Source: Isoperla grammatica
Lineage: Eukaryota > Arthropoda > Insecta > Plecoptera > Perlodidae
Direction of reading: 5' to 3'
Assembly (NCBI GenBank): GCA_945910005.1
Contig: OX246748.1
Coordinates: 13,145,733 to 13,209,732, forward strand
DNA length: 64,000 nt
Each line of letters opens with the position of its first letter. Within the stretch, counting starts at the first letter, position 1. Shown piece by piece: positions 1 to 15,969 of this stretch. A model generated the notes under the pieces. That model ran no database searches. It saw nothing but the letters and a program-made list of their open reading frames with translations, and was not told where the DNA came from. Position numbers and translations under genes: made by a program.

Positions 1-2775
1 CATTTTCAATTGAAATACCCTATCAGTTCCTAAATCCATTAATATTTGGTCTTGCAATCACAAAAAGAATAATTTGGGGGAAATTTTTGAAGTGGCACCA
101 GGGCCATAGTATAAACAATAATAATCTAAATTTCATTAATTTGTCATTTCCTGGATAAGATCTTTGATTTTAAGAAGTATCAGCCAAATCGAAGGGGCCA
201 GCTATTTCGAGAATTTCTAAAGGGTCGATAATTTCTTAAGTCTTAGTCGAAATTCGGAGGGAAATATTATTTTTGGATTTTGTAATTACTTATAATCTTT
301 TCGTAATCCTAGGATCATTTTCGATTGAAATACACTATCAGTTCCTAAATCCATTGATATTTGGTCTTGAAATTAAAAAAAGAATAATTTGGGGGAAATT
401 ATTAAAGTGGCCCCAGGGCCAAAGTATAAAAATTTATAATCTTTATTTCATTTATTTGTCATTTCCTGGATAAGATCTTTCATTTTTCGAAGTATCAGCT
501 TAATCGAAGGGGCAAGCTATCTCGAGAATTTTCTAAAGGGTATAGTCTTAATGGAAATTCGGAGGGAAATATTATTTTTTGATTTTGATAATTTTGATAA
601 TCTAATCGTAACCACAGGATCTTTTTGAATTGATATACACCATCAATACCTAAATCTATTTATATTTGGTTTTGCAATTACAAAAAGAATAACTTTGGGG
701 ACATTTTTGAAGTGGCCCCAGGGCCATAGTATAAGCATTTATAATCTTTAATTCATTTATTTGTCATTTCCTGGATACGATCTTATATTTTACGAAGTAT
801 TAGCCAAATCGAAGGGGCAAGCTATGTATAATAGTCTTAGTGGAAATTCGGAGGAAAATATTATTTTTGGTTTTTGATAATTTTTATAAGCTTTTCGAAA
901 TCTAAGAATAATTTTCAATTGAAATACACCATCAGTTCCTAAATCTATTTATATTTGGTCTTGCAATCACAAAAAGAATAACTTTGGGGAAATTTTTGAA
1001 GTGGCCCCAGGGCCATAGTATAAACATTTATAATCTATATTTCATTTTTTCGTCATTTCCTGGATAAGATCTTTCATTTTACGAAGTGTCAGCCAAATCG
1101 AAGGGGCAAGCTATTTCGAGAATTTCTAAAGGAGGGAAATATTATTTTTGGATTTTGATATTTTGTATAATCTTTTCGTAATCCTAGGATCATTTTCAAT
1201 TGAAATACACTATCAGTTCCTAAATCCATTGATATTTGGTCTTGAAATTAAAAAAAGAATAATTTGGGGAAATTTTTAAAGTGGCCCCAGGGCCAAAGTA
1301 TAAACATTTATAATCTTTATTTCATTTATTTGTCATTTCCTGGATAAGATTATTCATTTTACGAAGTATCAGCCAAATCGAAGGGGCAAGCTATTTCGAG
1401 AATTTTTCGTAATCTAAGGATCATTTTGAATTGAAATACACTATCAGTTCCTAAATCCATTAATATTTGGTCTTGCAATCACAAAAAGAATAATTTGGGG
1501 GAAATTTTTGAAGTGGCCTCAGGGCCACAGTATGAACATTTATAATCTAAATTTTATTTGTTTGTCATTTCCTGGAAAAGATCTTTTATTTTACTAAGTA
1601 TCAGCCAAATTTAAGGGGCAAGCTTTTTCGAGAAAGGGTCGAGAATTTTTAAAGTCTTAGTCGAAATTCGGAGGGAAATATTATTTTTGGATTTTGATAT
1701 TTTTTATAATGTTTTCATAATCCTAGGATTATTTTTTATTTAAATACACTATCAGTTCCTAAATCCATTGATATTTGGTCTTGAAATTAAAAAAAGAATA
1801 ATTTGGGGGAAATTTTTAAAGTGGCCCCAGGGCCAAAGTATAAACATTCATAATCTTTATTTCATTTATTTGTCATTTCCTGGATAAGATCTTTTATTTT
1901 AAGAAGTATCAGCTAAATCGAAGGGGCAAGCTATTTCGAGAATTTTCTAAAGGGTATAGTCTTAATGGTAATTCGGAGGGAAATATTAATTTTTGAGTTT
2001 GATAATTTTGATAATCTAATCGTAACCTCAGGATCTTGTTGAATTGAAATACACCATCAATTCCTAAATCCATTTATATTTGGTTTTGCAATCACAAAAA
2101 GAATAATTTGGGGGAAATTTTTGAAGTGGCCCCAGGGCCATAGTATAAACATTTATAAACTATATTTCATTTTTTCGTCATTTCCTGGATAAGATCTTTC
2201 ATTCTACGAAGTGTCAGCCAAATCGAAGGGGCAAGCTATTTCGTTAATTTCTTAAGGGTATAGTCTTAGTGGAAATTCGGAGGAAAATATTATTTTTTGA
2301 TTTTGATAATTTTTATAAGCTTTTCGAAATCTAAGGATAATTTTCAATTGAAATACACCATCAGTTCCTAACTCTATTTATATTTGGTCTTGCAATCACA
2401 AAAAGAATAATTTGGGGGAAATTTTTGAAGTGGCCCCAGGGCCATAGTATAAACATTTATAATCTATATTTCATTTTTTCGTCATTTCCTGGATAAGATC
2501 TTTTATTCTACGAAGTGTCAGCCAAATCGAAGGGGCAAGCTATTTCGAGAATTTCTAAAGGGTTCTGAAGGGTCTTAGTCGAAATTTGGAGGGAATTATT
2601 ATTTTTGGATTTTGAAAATTTTGATAATCTTATCGTATTCTAAGGATCATTTTGAATTCAAAATACACCATAAGTTCCTAAATCCATTTATATTTGGTCT
2701 TGCAATCACAAAAAGAATAATTTGGGGGACATATTTGAAGTGGCCTCACGGCCATAGTATAAACATTTATAATCT
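1..2775. repeat. Satellite array, ~300-bp unit, ~10 copies
   Basis: Ten diverged copies of an AT-rich unit run head to tail. Landmarks recur in order in most copies: a 'cagttcctaaatccatt' block, a 'tttggtcttgcaatcac' block, 'agtggccccagggcca', 'tcatttcctggataagatc' and 'cgaaggggcaagcta'. Spacing between equivalent positions is mostly 290-315 bp, with one shortened unit (about 230 bp, near 1265-1495). The array enters from outside the window and ends abruptly near 2775, inside a unit. Short ORFs in it differ between copies and are not conserved, so I do not call them genes. Confidence 0.9.
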
Positions 2776-3601
2776 TTTTGATGGGTGTGAAAGAAGAAAG
2801 CCTAAATTTACGTGGTTAATTTATGTTGACTTAAAGTTAGTTAGCTGGAGCTTAAGGGCACACAACGTCGTGGTTATTATTGCCCGATGTTGACTTTAAA
2901 ATTTAAATTGTACTGAAATTCTAGGTAGGGGTTACAGCTTTGAAAGTACCGGGATAAAATTATAATGTCCCTTTTTTTATTTTCTAAATTATGGCAGCCC
3001 TAACGAAAACCACTGGTTAGTTGTTATTTACTAGTTCACTATTGTGAAACATTCTTCAAGCTGTCACTTAAAGTTTCAGTAATATTACAGTTCGGTACTA
3101 TCTCAATATTCTAAATTTATCTAAGGTCCATTCTTACAATGTCCCAACAACTATTTATTCATCAAAAAGCTTTGTTGTCTCTATGGCAGAAACCAATCAA
3201 AATCCTTCTAATAGCTTAATTGCTACAAATAACTTTCTTATTAGGAGATTGTAAGACTGGCCCTAAATGTAATACTGTTTTTATCCTTTAAAACATATAT
3301 AAACAATGATTTTAGCCCCGTATCATTCTAAAAATATTATATTAAATACATTTTTACGATACGAACAAAAAGCCTCAAATTCGTATATTGCCGTGCTATG
3401 TTTGTCGAATACGTGAATTTCGTCAGGTTTTAATTGTGAGACTGTTCATTCCGTTGAAATATAAACATACCTCGTACAAGAGTCGGTGTCAGCTTATCTC
3501 TCAGCTTATCAGTGAGTCAGCCCAGTGTCTGGAGTCCGCTGGGCTAGCAGGGATATTGTCTGCTGCGCTGTATTCTGAAACAATTAGAGAACAATATTAT
3601 C
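2776..3601. other. Unique-looking AT-rich spacer
   Basis: I see no recognisable gene, RNA or repeat structure here. A 77-codon open frame at 3388-3621 has no family features and runs into the flanking transposon end, so it is not called. Confidence 0.5.
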
Positions 3602-3950
3602 CAGAGGTTCCCAAACCTTAGTAAATTGTGTGCCTTACAGCTGCTAGATTTCCCATTTTTTTTTGTTTTTAAATTGCAGATATAAAAAATGTTATACTAC
3701 CTTCGTAAACATTATTTTTTGTACTTATTTTATAGTAAATAACATTCAGTTTATTATTACGCATACCGACCCCTCTCCTGCCCATCTAACACAATTTTAT
3801 TTCTCGCCATATTTTATGGAATCGGATGTGAATTGAACCTCATAAAATAAAACAATATATAGCTGCGTATATTTTTTTTAATGCATTAGTTTTACTCAAT
3901 TTCGCGGACCGCATGTGACATGTTCTTAGGCCCCAGTTTGGGAACCACTG
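3602..3950. mobile_element. Non-autonomous hAT-like element
   Basis: The left end reads CAGAGGTTCCCAAACC. The right end is the inverted counterpart, ending AGTTTGGGAACCACTG. Terminal repeats of the CAGNGGTTCCCAAAC type are typical of hAT elements. An 8-bp target duplication is not evident (atattatc against tcatagtc), so the insertion is probably old or the ends are slightly misplaced. There is no transposase; the interior is only about 320 bp. Confidence 0.65.
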
Positions 3951-4150
3951 TCATAGTCGCTTGCCATAGTTCAGCTGCTAGCTTCGCTAGATTAGCGGAA
4001 AATAACGTCACGCTAGATACGCTAAGCAAGAATTTTAGAAAGCAAAAATACAGCAACTGCAATTCTTTTTTTTCAAAACGCACCAATTCCCATCCATTAG
4101 AACATACCTTACTGCATTCTAAAATGAATAGCGAAAACGTATAATGGCTA

Positions 4151-4377
4151 TAGGGCTGTGCCATTTTCAAAATTTCTCGAAAAGTTCAAGCAGAGATTTT
4201 CATTCTACGCTTTACTTGACCAGCTCATAGACTGTCTCGAAATTTTCAGTCTAGAAAAAAGTTTGAGAATTTTTAGCAAGATTATCAGTTAGTTACATTG
4301 CCCGCTCTCAAAACTAGCTTGAAATTCAAACAGGGTTGCTAAACTTAGCTCGATCTCGCTTTGTTGACACAACCCTA
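4151..4377. mobile_element. Small hAT-like element
   Basis: The left end TAGGGCTGTGCCATTTTC and the right end, whose reverse complement is TAGGGTTGTGTCAACAA, form imperfect terminal inverted repeats. They resemble the ends of the better-defined element at 37015-37910. No clean 8-bp target duplication is visible. Confidence 0.5.
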
Positions 4378-4674
4378 ATAATCGGCAAACTAAAATGCAA
4401 TAACACATCTGGAGCTAACATTGGATTTAATTTAATATAATTTCATATGTATTTATTAATCAGCAACAGGGCATTGCCCCACTAGGGAAAAAATAATTAA
4501 TAAAGATTCACAAGACTAAAACCACAAATGCCGCAGACTAACAGTTTACTTTATAATTCGCACCTCAAAGTATTTTAAAAGAAATAACAACTACAACCGG
4601 AATAATATTTTTTAGATTATAACAAAATATAGTTTTTACACATCGCCTCATTAGCGTGAATAAAACAGAGACTT

Positions 4675-4770
4675 GACGTCGGATGAATTGCCCAAACACA
4701 ATTATTTTAAATTATTTATTTATTAATCAATTAATTAATGTGTGTCTCGTTGATCAAGTGGGTTTATGAC
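4675..4770 (+). repeat. Head fragment of the GAT-tailed repeat family
   Basis: This stretch matches 15970-16085 closely: 'attgccca', a 'ttaaattattt' block, 'attaatgtg' and 'ctcgttgatc' occur in the same order. It runs straight into 'gggtttatgacgatgatg', which resembles the junction near 16557 where the fuller copy ends in GAT repeats. It therefore looks like an internally deleted copy of the same family. Confidence 0.65.
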
Positions 4771-8021
<3,251 letters not shown>

Positions 8022-8320
8022 TAATATTACATGAAAAAATATATTTTTTTTAAAACAACGCTTATATTTAAATGCACTAAAAAGTAAAAAATAAATTTTT
8101 GCCCAACAAATTTTTGCCTCACTCGGAAAATAAAAGCGTTGGGCGCTTTCGGTATTGACATAGATTGCAGTTATCTGCTGTTTATGCAGGGAAAGCACCC
8201 AACGCTTTTATTTTCCGAGTGAGGAAAAAATTTGTTTGGCGAAAATTTATTTTTTACTTTTTAGTGCATTTAAATATAAGCGTTGTTTTTTAAAAAATAT
8301 ATTTTTTTCATGTAATATTA
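8022..8320. repeat. Long inverted repeat (foldback element), ~130-bp arms
   Basis: The left arm (8022-8150) and right arm (8191-8320) are reverse complements with few mismatches, around a loop of about 40 bp. Arm landmarks include 'taatattacatgaaaaaata' and 'taaaagcgttgggcgctttc'. It would form a long hairpin and looks like a foldback or MITE-type element. Two short ORFs here are mirror images of each other and only reflect the palindrome. Confidence 0.9.
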
Positions 8321-8344
8321 TCTTATACTTTTTAGTCTTAAAGA

Positions 8345-9535
8345 ATCTTGCAATCGAATATATATCGAATATCGATTCATTAATTAATTATGACGGTTTA
8401 ATTGATTATTTAGTAAATATGAAAATTGATTCATGTATTGTCATTAAGAATACGTCTGTGTGCAAACTTTCAGCTCAATTCGACGTTCGAAAGTGAGTGT
8501 TTTATCGATCCCCATATAAAACATCAATTAATTAATTAATTATGATGGCTTAATTGATTATTTAGTAAATGTGACAATTGATTCAAGTATTGTCATTAAT
8601 AATACGTCTGTGTGAAAACTTTCAACTCGATTCGACGTTGGGAAGTGGGTGAAATATCGATTCCCATATAAAACATTAATTAATTATGATGAATTAACTG
8701 ACAATTTTTAGTAAATATGACAATTGATACGTGTATTGTCATTAAGAATACGTCTGTGTGATTTTTCAGCTCAATTCGACGTTCGGAAGTGAGTTAAACA
8801 TGGATTCCCATATAAAACATTAATAAATTTTGATGATATAATTGAATATTTAGTAAATATGACAATTGATTCGTGTATTGTCATTAAAAATACGTCTGTG
8901 TGATAACTTTCAGCTCAATTCAACGTTGGAAAGTGGGTGGAATATCGATTTCCACATAAAACATCAATTAGTTAATTAATTATGATGAATTAATTGATTA
9001 TTTAGTTAATATGACAATTAATTCTTGTATTGTCATTAAGAAAACGTCTGTGTGAAAACGTTTAACTCGATTTGACGTTGGAAAGTGGGTTAAACATCGA
9101 TTCCCATATAAAACATCAATTAATTAATAAGGATGAATTAATTGATTATTTAGTTAATATGACAATTGATTCGTGTGAAGTCTTTAAGAATACATCTGTG
9201 TAAAAACTTTCAACTCGATTTGACGTTGGGAAGTGGGTTGTACATCGATTTCCATATAAAACATTAATTAATTAATTATGATAAATTAATTGATGATTTA
9301 GTAAATATGACAATTGATTCGTGTATTGTCATTAGAAATACGTCTGTGTGAAAACTTTCAATTCTATTTGACGTTGGAAAGTGGGCTAAACATCGGTATC
9401 CATATAAAACAAGAATTAATTAATTATGATGAATTTATTGACAATTTAGTAAATATGACAATTGATTCATGTATTGTCATTAGAAATACGTCTGTGTACA
9501 ACATTTCAGCTTGATCGGACATCTAGAAGTAGGTG
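8345..9535. repeat. Tandem array, ~148-bp unit, ~8 copies
   Basis: The motif 'acgtctgtgtg' recurs about every 140-155 bp (near 8452, 8603, 8752, 8892, 9048, 9190, 9340 and 9490). It is accompanied by 'ttaattaattatgatg', 'gacaattgattcgtgtattg' and 'cgattcccatataaaaca'. Copies differ by point changes and small indels. The array begins immediately after the hairpin element at 8022-8320. Confidence 0.9.
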
Positions 9536-9576
9536 GAATATCGATTCAAAGATTCCGTCCAGACAAACAAGGCAAG

Positions 9577-9702
9577 TTAATATAAGCGTTGTAATAATTA
9601 AACCACAACGGGTTGTTCCGCCACTTCGGTAACACTGACCAAATGTCATGTGGTGACGTGATGGAACAACCCGTTTGTTACTAGTTTTATTAATATTAAC
9701 CC
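9577..9702. repeat. Short inverted-repeat (MITE-like) element
   Basis: The core arms 'acgggttgttccgccac' and 'gtgatggaacaacccgt' are inverted. The outer part, 'ttaatataa' near the left and 'ttattaatattaa' on the right, extends the pairing imperfectly. It is about 125 bp long with no coding capacity. Confidence 0.6.
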
Positions 9703-10116
9703 GGGCCAAGAAAGCCTTCGTATTTTAATAATATATAATTTAAAAGTCCCTTTTTAATAAGAACATTCTTAAGAATTCTTAAGATGTGGAATTTATATTT
9801 AAAAATTGTACATGTATATACATACAGTATAGTGTGACAATATTGGTATGCACCAATACCCGGTACCCGACTCTTTAGTTGATACAGGGACGGATATTGA
9901 TTGATTAATGATTGGTTATATGCACGCTCATCCCTCAACGCGATCCTACTTGGTTTCTCGCTCGACAGACAGAATTCCGTTCCTCGCGGTCTTATCAATC
10001 CAGCGATCAGATAGGAATGTAGACTGCGATATTGCAACCATGCACACATAACGAAAACATTGTGCATTATCGATTTTCTTTCTACCAATGGGAGGCGGCT
10101 CAGAGGTAAATCGCGA

Positions 10117-10735
10117 GACTTAAAAGATGTGGACACTTTTTCTTAATAAGCATTGGGGCTTCCATTAGTAAATATAAAAAAGTCTCCGACAAATTCCATC
10201 TTGTTCTAAAAAACTACGTTTATAAGCCCTTGCTCTTACACTTACTTGCTACTTCGAACGCTACACATTTGCACATAAACTAGTGGTTCGGTAGAGAGCG
10301 TGGCTATGTTTAAAAGATTTAGACACTTTTTCTTAATACGCATTGTGGTTTCCATTTTAAAATATAAAAAAATCTCCGACGAATTCCATCTTGTTCTAAA
10401 AAACTACGTTTATAAGCCCTTGCTCTTACACTTACTTGATACTTCGAACGCTACACATTTTCACATGAACTAGTGGTTCAGTTGAAAACGTGGCTATGTT
10501 TAAAAGATGTGGACACTTTTTCTTAATACCCATTAAGGCTTCCATTAAAAAAAAAAAAAAAAAATCTCCGACAAATTCCCCCTTGTTCGAGAAAAATACG
10601 TTTATAAGCCCTTGCACTTACACTTACTTGCTACTTCGAACGCTATACATTTCAACATAAACTATTGACTTAGTTGAAAACTTGGGTATGTTTAAAAGAT
10701 GTGGACACGGTTTCTTAATACGCATTCGGGCTGGA
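10117..10735. repeat. Tandem array, ~187-bp unit, ~3.3 copies
   Basis: 'aaagatgtggacactttttc' or a near variant recurs near 10120, 10312, 10502 and 10695. The recurring parts are 'tctccgacaaattcc', 'tacgtttataagcccttgc' and 'acttcgaacgctacaca'. The last unit is truncated after its first ~50 bp. Confidence 0.9.
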
Positions 10736-10989
10736 CGCAAAAACAATATCCTACGGATTCTCTTCTCAAGTGACCGGAAAATGACTTTAGATTCATTCAA
10801 CATTTATTCAGAAGGAGTTTTGTAAGTTGATGTTATACTAAACTGAAACTATTTTAAAGTAGAAGGGGGGTGGGTGCTGAGCGTTCGTCTTACCCTTGTA
10901 TATCAGTACCATGCACGATTAAGTGATTTTGGACCTTTGGTCGGACAATCATGGGGGGGGGTCGATCAGGCGTTTCAGGCGTCTTGCCT

Positions 10990-11760
10990 CGGCGAGAGTG
11001 ATTGACAGATGAATGAAATACACCTTTGACTCATGTTTTAAAATTGGCATGATAACTACCGTATTTAGAGCAAGTATAGTAACTTTATGGTCACGATCTT
11101 GTAAATAAAGAATATAATAAACATAATACAACGCCATCAAGACGCCTGAAAACTAGTGTGGTTCTAAAAATAACAAAGTTCGGATAAAGTCAAAAGTAAG
11201 TAATTATCAGTAGTATTATCAGTAAGTAATTATTATTATTTTGTTTTAGCTATATTATACAATCCCGAGAAAACAATCTAAATTTAATTTTGAATTTGAA
11301 AATATACTTTTAATATAAACGATTTAAGTCTGAAAATCATAATGATGATGAGCACACTGCTTTAAAATGGGCAGTAATCAAGTTATTTTAAAAATACACC
11401 TTATTTTATATTAATTTTACGTGTTTATTCTGCAGTCATTCTTAGTCTCTTGTATTATTATATTTTCTAACATGATCGTAACCATAGTTACTACTTGCTC
11501 TAAATACGGCAGTTTTCAAGCTATTTTAAAAATACAAAATTCAGTTTATATTAATATTACGTCATTATTCCATATATCTGAAAATAAATTAGAAATTGTA
11601 TCATTTCAACTACATCAAAAAATTGCGTTCATAACAATGACACCTGGACAATGGGTCATGCTGTCTACCGCATTCCAACGCCTCGCAAGCAGTGTCACCC
11701 GTGCCGAGTGGTGGTGGTAACGAGGAGGGGAAATTTCTTGCTACCTGGGATCGTTCTTTT
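10990..11760. mobile_element. Foldback-like repeat related to 32744-33222
   Basis: An inverted pair is centred between 11053-11104 and 11464-11515, sharing 'ttgctctaaatacggcag' and 'gatcgtaaccat' in variant form. The right portion (11500-11750) matches one arm of the element at 32744-33222: 'caatgacacctgga', 'gtggtaacgaggagggg' and 'aaatttcttgctacctggga'. A further partial direct copy of the 'ttatattaattttacgtg' segment lies at 11365-11421. Boundaries are approximate. ORFs across it follow the repeat and are not genes. Confidence 0.6.
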
Positions 11761-12500
11761 GTAGGAATGGACTTTACCTATGAATCCACCTGGGCTGTTG
11801 TTGTTGTTGTTGTTGTTGTGCTTTCTAGCTCGCCTGCGACTTCTACGACTATGTATGTTAACGCAATCTAGCGGAAATCATCCTTCACAGTGCCTGTTTT
11901 CTACGATAGAATGCGGTATGAATGAATGTGACCAATAAGGTGTCTACATGTGCTTGTACCCACTCGATGAGGAACTTGCTAACGCCCCTTTTAAAAAGAA
12001 AATGGTGAACCATTCTGTATTCAAAGATAAGAGAAACGAGCTTGCAATGCTACTAAGATCACTGCCAGTAAAAACCGTATCATGAAGAACTTAAAATAAT
12101 TAAATATCAGCCCCAAAAAAGCGAATAATAGTAACAATGTATTTAAAATAAATCTATAAACAAAAACAAGACAGTAGTTCGTTTCACCTTGTTACACTTA
12201 TTATGATTTAGGTATTATCTATTGAACTAGAATATTATAACAATTATTTAACGATGGGTACGTGTCTGTTCAATATAGTTCTAAGAAATAAAATTATATA
12301 TTCACTGTTTAAGATACTGAATTAAAATTAATACCACGGTATCAATAACTTGTCAAAAGTAAGTACCACGCACAAAATAACGAAGCAGAATCAGTGACTC
12401 CGTAATATAAGTATTAATTTATAACTTTTAATTGGAAACCTTATCTAGGTTTTTGTTAGTTTTGTTTAATTGTGTTCTTATTTGGAATTGTTGGGAAGGA
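11761..12500. other. Spacer, no gene seen
   Basis: It contains a short (GTT)n run near 11795-11820 and otherwise AT-rich sequence. I find no supported gene or RNA. Confidence 0.5.
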
Positions 12501-12529
12501 ATCAGGTACCTGCGTTATTGATTTTCTTA

Positions 12530-14680
12530 CCTCCTTGCATCTCCTACAAACCTGATACCCCGATACACGGCTCGATTCAACCACACAGACGGCTGTAGCG
12601 ATCGATAATAACATATACGTAACAAAAACGTCACTCACTCACTGTAGTTCACACAGAAAGACACAGGAATATGTGTGCTGGTTATAGGATACGGTAAAAA
12701 AAATGAAGTGGTAAAAAACCCGTATTGGATAATAATTGACATACATCAATATCCAAATTCCAAACCCAAGATCAAAACACACGACCCATGAAGTCACCTC
12801 ACCACCTCCTTCCTGCACTGGAGTCTGGAGAGCAGCCCAAGATACCACCAACAACACACATCTAACCACCTGCTGCACTGGAGTCTGAAGAGCAGTCCAA
12901 GATACCACCAACCACACAAATCTAACCACCTGCTGCACAGGAGTGGCAGTCCAAGATACCACCAACCACACAAATCTAACCACCTGCTGCACTGGAGTCT
13001 GGAGAGCAGTCCAAGGTACCACCAACAACACACATCTAACTAACCACCTGCTGCACTGGAGTGGCAGTCCAAGATACCACCAACACACAGCTAACCACCA
13101 ACTGTACTGGAGTGGCAGTCCAAGATACCACCAACAACACACAACTAACCACCTGCTGCACTGGAGTGGCAGTCCAAGACACCACCAAAAACACACACCT
13201 AAACACCTGCTGCACTGGAGTGGCAGTCCAAGATACCACCAACAACACACACCTAACCACTTGCTGCACTCGAGTCTGGAGAGCAGCCCAAGATACCACC
13301 AACAACACACACCTGACCACCTGCTGCACTGGAGTGGCAGTCCAAGACACCACCAACAACACACACCTAACCACCTGCTGCACTAGAGTGGCAGTCCAAG
13401 ACACCACCAACAACACACACCTAACCACCTGCTGCACTGGAGTGGCAGTCCAAGACACCACCACCAACACACACCTAACCACCTGCTGCACTGGAGTGGC
13501 AGTCCAAGATGCCACCAACAACACACATCTAACCACCTGCTGCACTGGAGTGGCAGTCCAAGATACCACCAACAACACACACCTAACCACCTGCTGCACT
13601 GGAGTGGCAGTCCAAGATACCACCAACAACACACACCTAACCACCTGCTGCACTGGAATAGCAGTCCAAGATACCACCAACAACACACACCTAACCACCT
13701 GCTGCAAGATGCCACCAACAACACACATCTAACCACCTGCTGCACTGGAGTGGCAGTCCAAGATACCACCAACAACACACACCTAACCACCTGCTGCACT
13801 GGAGTGGCAGTCCAAGATACCCCCAACAACACACACCTAACCACCTGCTGCACTAGAGTAGCAGTCCAAGATACCACCAACAACACACACCTAGCCACCT
13901 GCTGCACTGGAGTGGCAGTCCAAGATGCCACCAACAACACACATCTAACCACCTGCTGCACTGGAGTGGCAGTCCAAGATACCACCAACAACACACACCT
14001 AACCACCTGCTGCACTGGAGTGGCAGTCCAAGATACCACCAACAACACACACCTAACCACCTGCTGCACTGGAGTGGCAGTCCAAGATACCACCAACAAC
14101 ACACACCTACCCACCTGCTGCACTGGAGTGGCAGTCCAAGATACCACCAACACACACCTAGCCACCTGCTGCACTGGAGTGGCAGTCCAAGATGCCACCA
14201 ACAACACACATCTAACCACCTGCTGCACTGGAGTGGCAGTCCAAGATACCACCAACAACACACACCTAACCACCTGCTGCACTGGAGTGGCAGTCCAAGA
14301 TACCACCAACAACACACACCTAACCACCTGCTGCACTGGAGTGGCAGTCCAAGATGCCACCAACAACACACATCTAACCACCTGCTGCACTGGAGTGGCA
14401 GTCCAAGATACCACCAACACACACCAAACCACCTGCTGCACTGGAGTAGCAGTCCAAGATACCACCAACAACACACACCTAGCCACCTGCTGCACTGGAG
14501 TGGCAGTCCAAGATGCCACCAACAACACACACCTAACCACCTGCTGCACTGGAGTGGCAGTCCAAGATACCACCAACAACACACACCTAACCACCTGCTG
14601 CACTGGAGTGGCAGTCCAAGATACCACCAACAACACACACCTAACCACCTGCTGCACTGGAGTGTCAGTCCAAGATGTAT
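12530..14680. repeat. Interspersed repeat copy 1, carrying the 54-bp array
   Basis: The left part (12530-12790) matches 17310-17400 and 18180-18960 in patches: 'ctacaaacctgataccc', 'ctcgattcaaccacaca', 'acgtcactcactcac', 'gacacaggaatatgtg' and 'aaaaatgaagtggtaaaaaa'. This is followed by the minisatellite described separately. The same order of blocks in two places shows one repeat family. I cannot assign it to a transposon class. Confidence 0.7.
12795..14675. repeat. Minisatellite, 54-bp unit, ~35 copies
   Basis: The unit is built of 'tggcagtccaagatacc', 'accaacaacacacacctaac' and 'cacctgctgcactggag'. Because 54 is a multiple of three, several frames on both strands stay open for hundreds of codons (for example 13383-14747 minus and 13750-14682 plus). 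None has a plausible start, a domain or biased composition beyond the repeat, so they are not called as genes. The first five or so units have longer 'gagtctggagagcag' variants; later units are more uniform. Confidence 0.95.
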
Positions 14681-14689
14681 AGTATATAC

Positions 14690-15700
14690 AGTATGTACAG
14701 TATAGTAGTCTGCTTTTTATATTCAAAATGTAATGCGACCTGAGCATGTTATAATTATTATTAATAATTATGATCGAACTATGAGATAATAAACGTAGAA
14801 TCGAATTCCTTTTTTAAGAGTAAAAGTTTCTTTGCTAATATTTACACTCGTAAGTCTCGTTATTTTCGTCATAGAAAGACAAATTAAAAACCGTTATTTG
14901 TATATTTTCAAGCTCTTTTACAGGGTACAAAAATGTACTTACTATTCCAAAAAAGTGTTCTTTACTGAAAATGAAATTTGTTTTGACAGGTAATCACGAT
15001 TAATAGGTAAAATAACGCACCGCTCGCTGATCGAAGCTACTGGGTTTGAGGTTAGTCAAAAAACCCAATGATATAATTTAAATAAGTATTTAAATTAAAA
15101 CCATGTGGCCCTCAAATATTTGATGTGAGCTCTTATTTTGTTTGTGGTATTTCGACACTCACCTAATACATAGGACATGAAAAATGCCAGGCTACTTGTT
15201 TAAAAATTTCACTCTGATACAAATGAAAATACGTAAGTTATAGTTGTCTGAAACGCCACCAGAGTTCATACTTGCATTGCACCATCAGTTATCTTTGCTC
15301 GCACTAGGAACACGATACCTCTTCGGTTTCATATTGACCCGAATACAATAGGAGGAGCAACTTGTTACGCCCAGATAAAAACAAAATGGTGAAGGTTGAT
15401 GTATTCTAAATCACCAAAATAAATAACGCCAAGAACAGTAGAAAAGCGTGTGATTACTATAGTTTTTAAATAAAAAAAAAGACAATTAATAATGCGTTTA
15501 ATAGACCGCAGAAAACGTAACTACGCATTATGCAGAAAGAACAGCAATGCACTAGACAACACTACATACATTAAATCAAATAATAGTTTCAATACCAAAA
15601 ATAAATAGTGAATAGTAAATTCCAGTTAATAAAAAAAGCACAAGTAGTTCGCTAATTACTACAATAGATAACGATAATGCCGAATAATTGATTGAACGGA
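14690..15700. other. Spacer, no gene seen
   Basis: AT-rich sequence without a long ORF, a tandem repeat or a recognised element. At the right edge, near 15715-15750, 'gtcccaggttcgaccca' resembles a tRNA B box and may be a SINE scrap. Confidence 0.45.
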
Positions 15701-15969
15701 ATCACGCGAGAATGTAAATCGAGGGTCCCAGGTTCGACCCAGGAATGAAAATTGATTTGTACAAATACTCTTCCTGCCACTGTGCAAGCAAATTTTACGA
15801 GCGTAGAGCCGGTGTCGTAACTATATTTAATAATCTCATCATGACATTTCCCAAGCCCCCCCCCCCCCCCCCCCCAAATTTAAACCTATATCGAAGCTGC
15901 TTGCGGTCGGAGTCTTCACTGCTGTAAGTCAGAAGTATAGGGGGATGTCGGCCGGGCAAGGGAGAGTCA

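Noticed and set aside
12639..14747. Several long ORFs on both strands (up to 454 codons), Cys/Trp- or Thr/Cys-rich repeats
   Set aside because: All arise because the minisatellite unit is 54 bp, a multiple of three. Several overlapping frames are equally open, which real coding does not produce.
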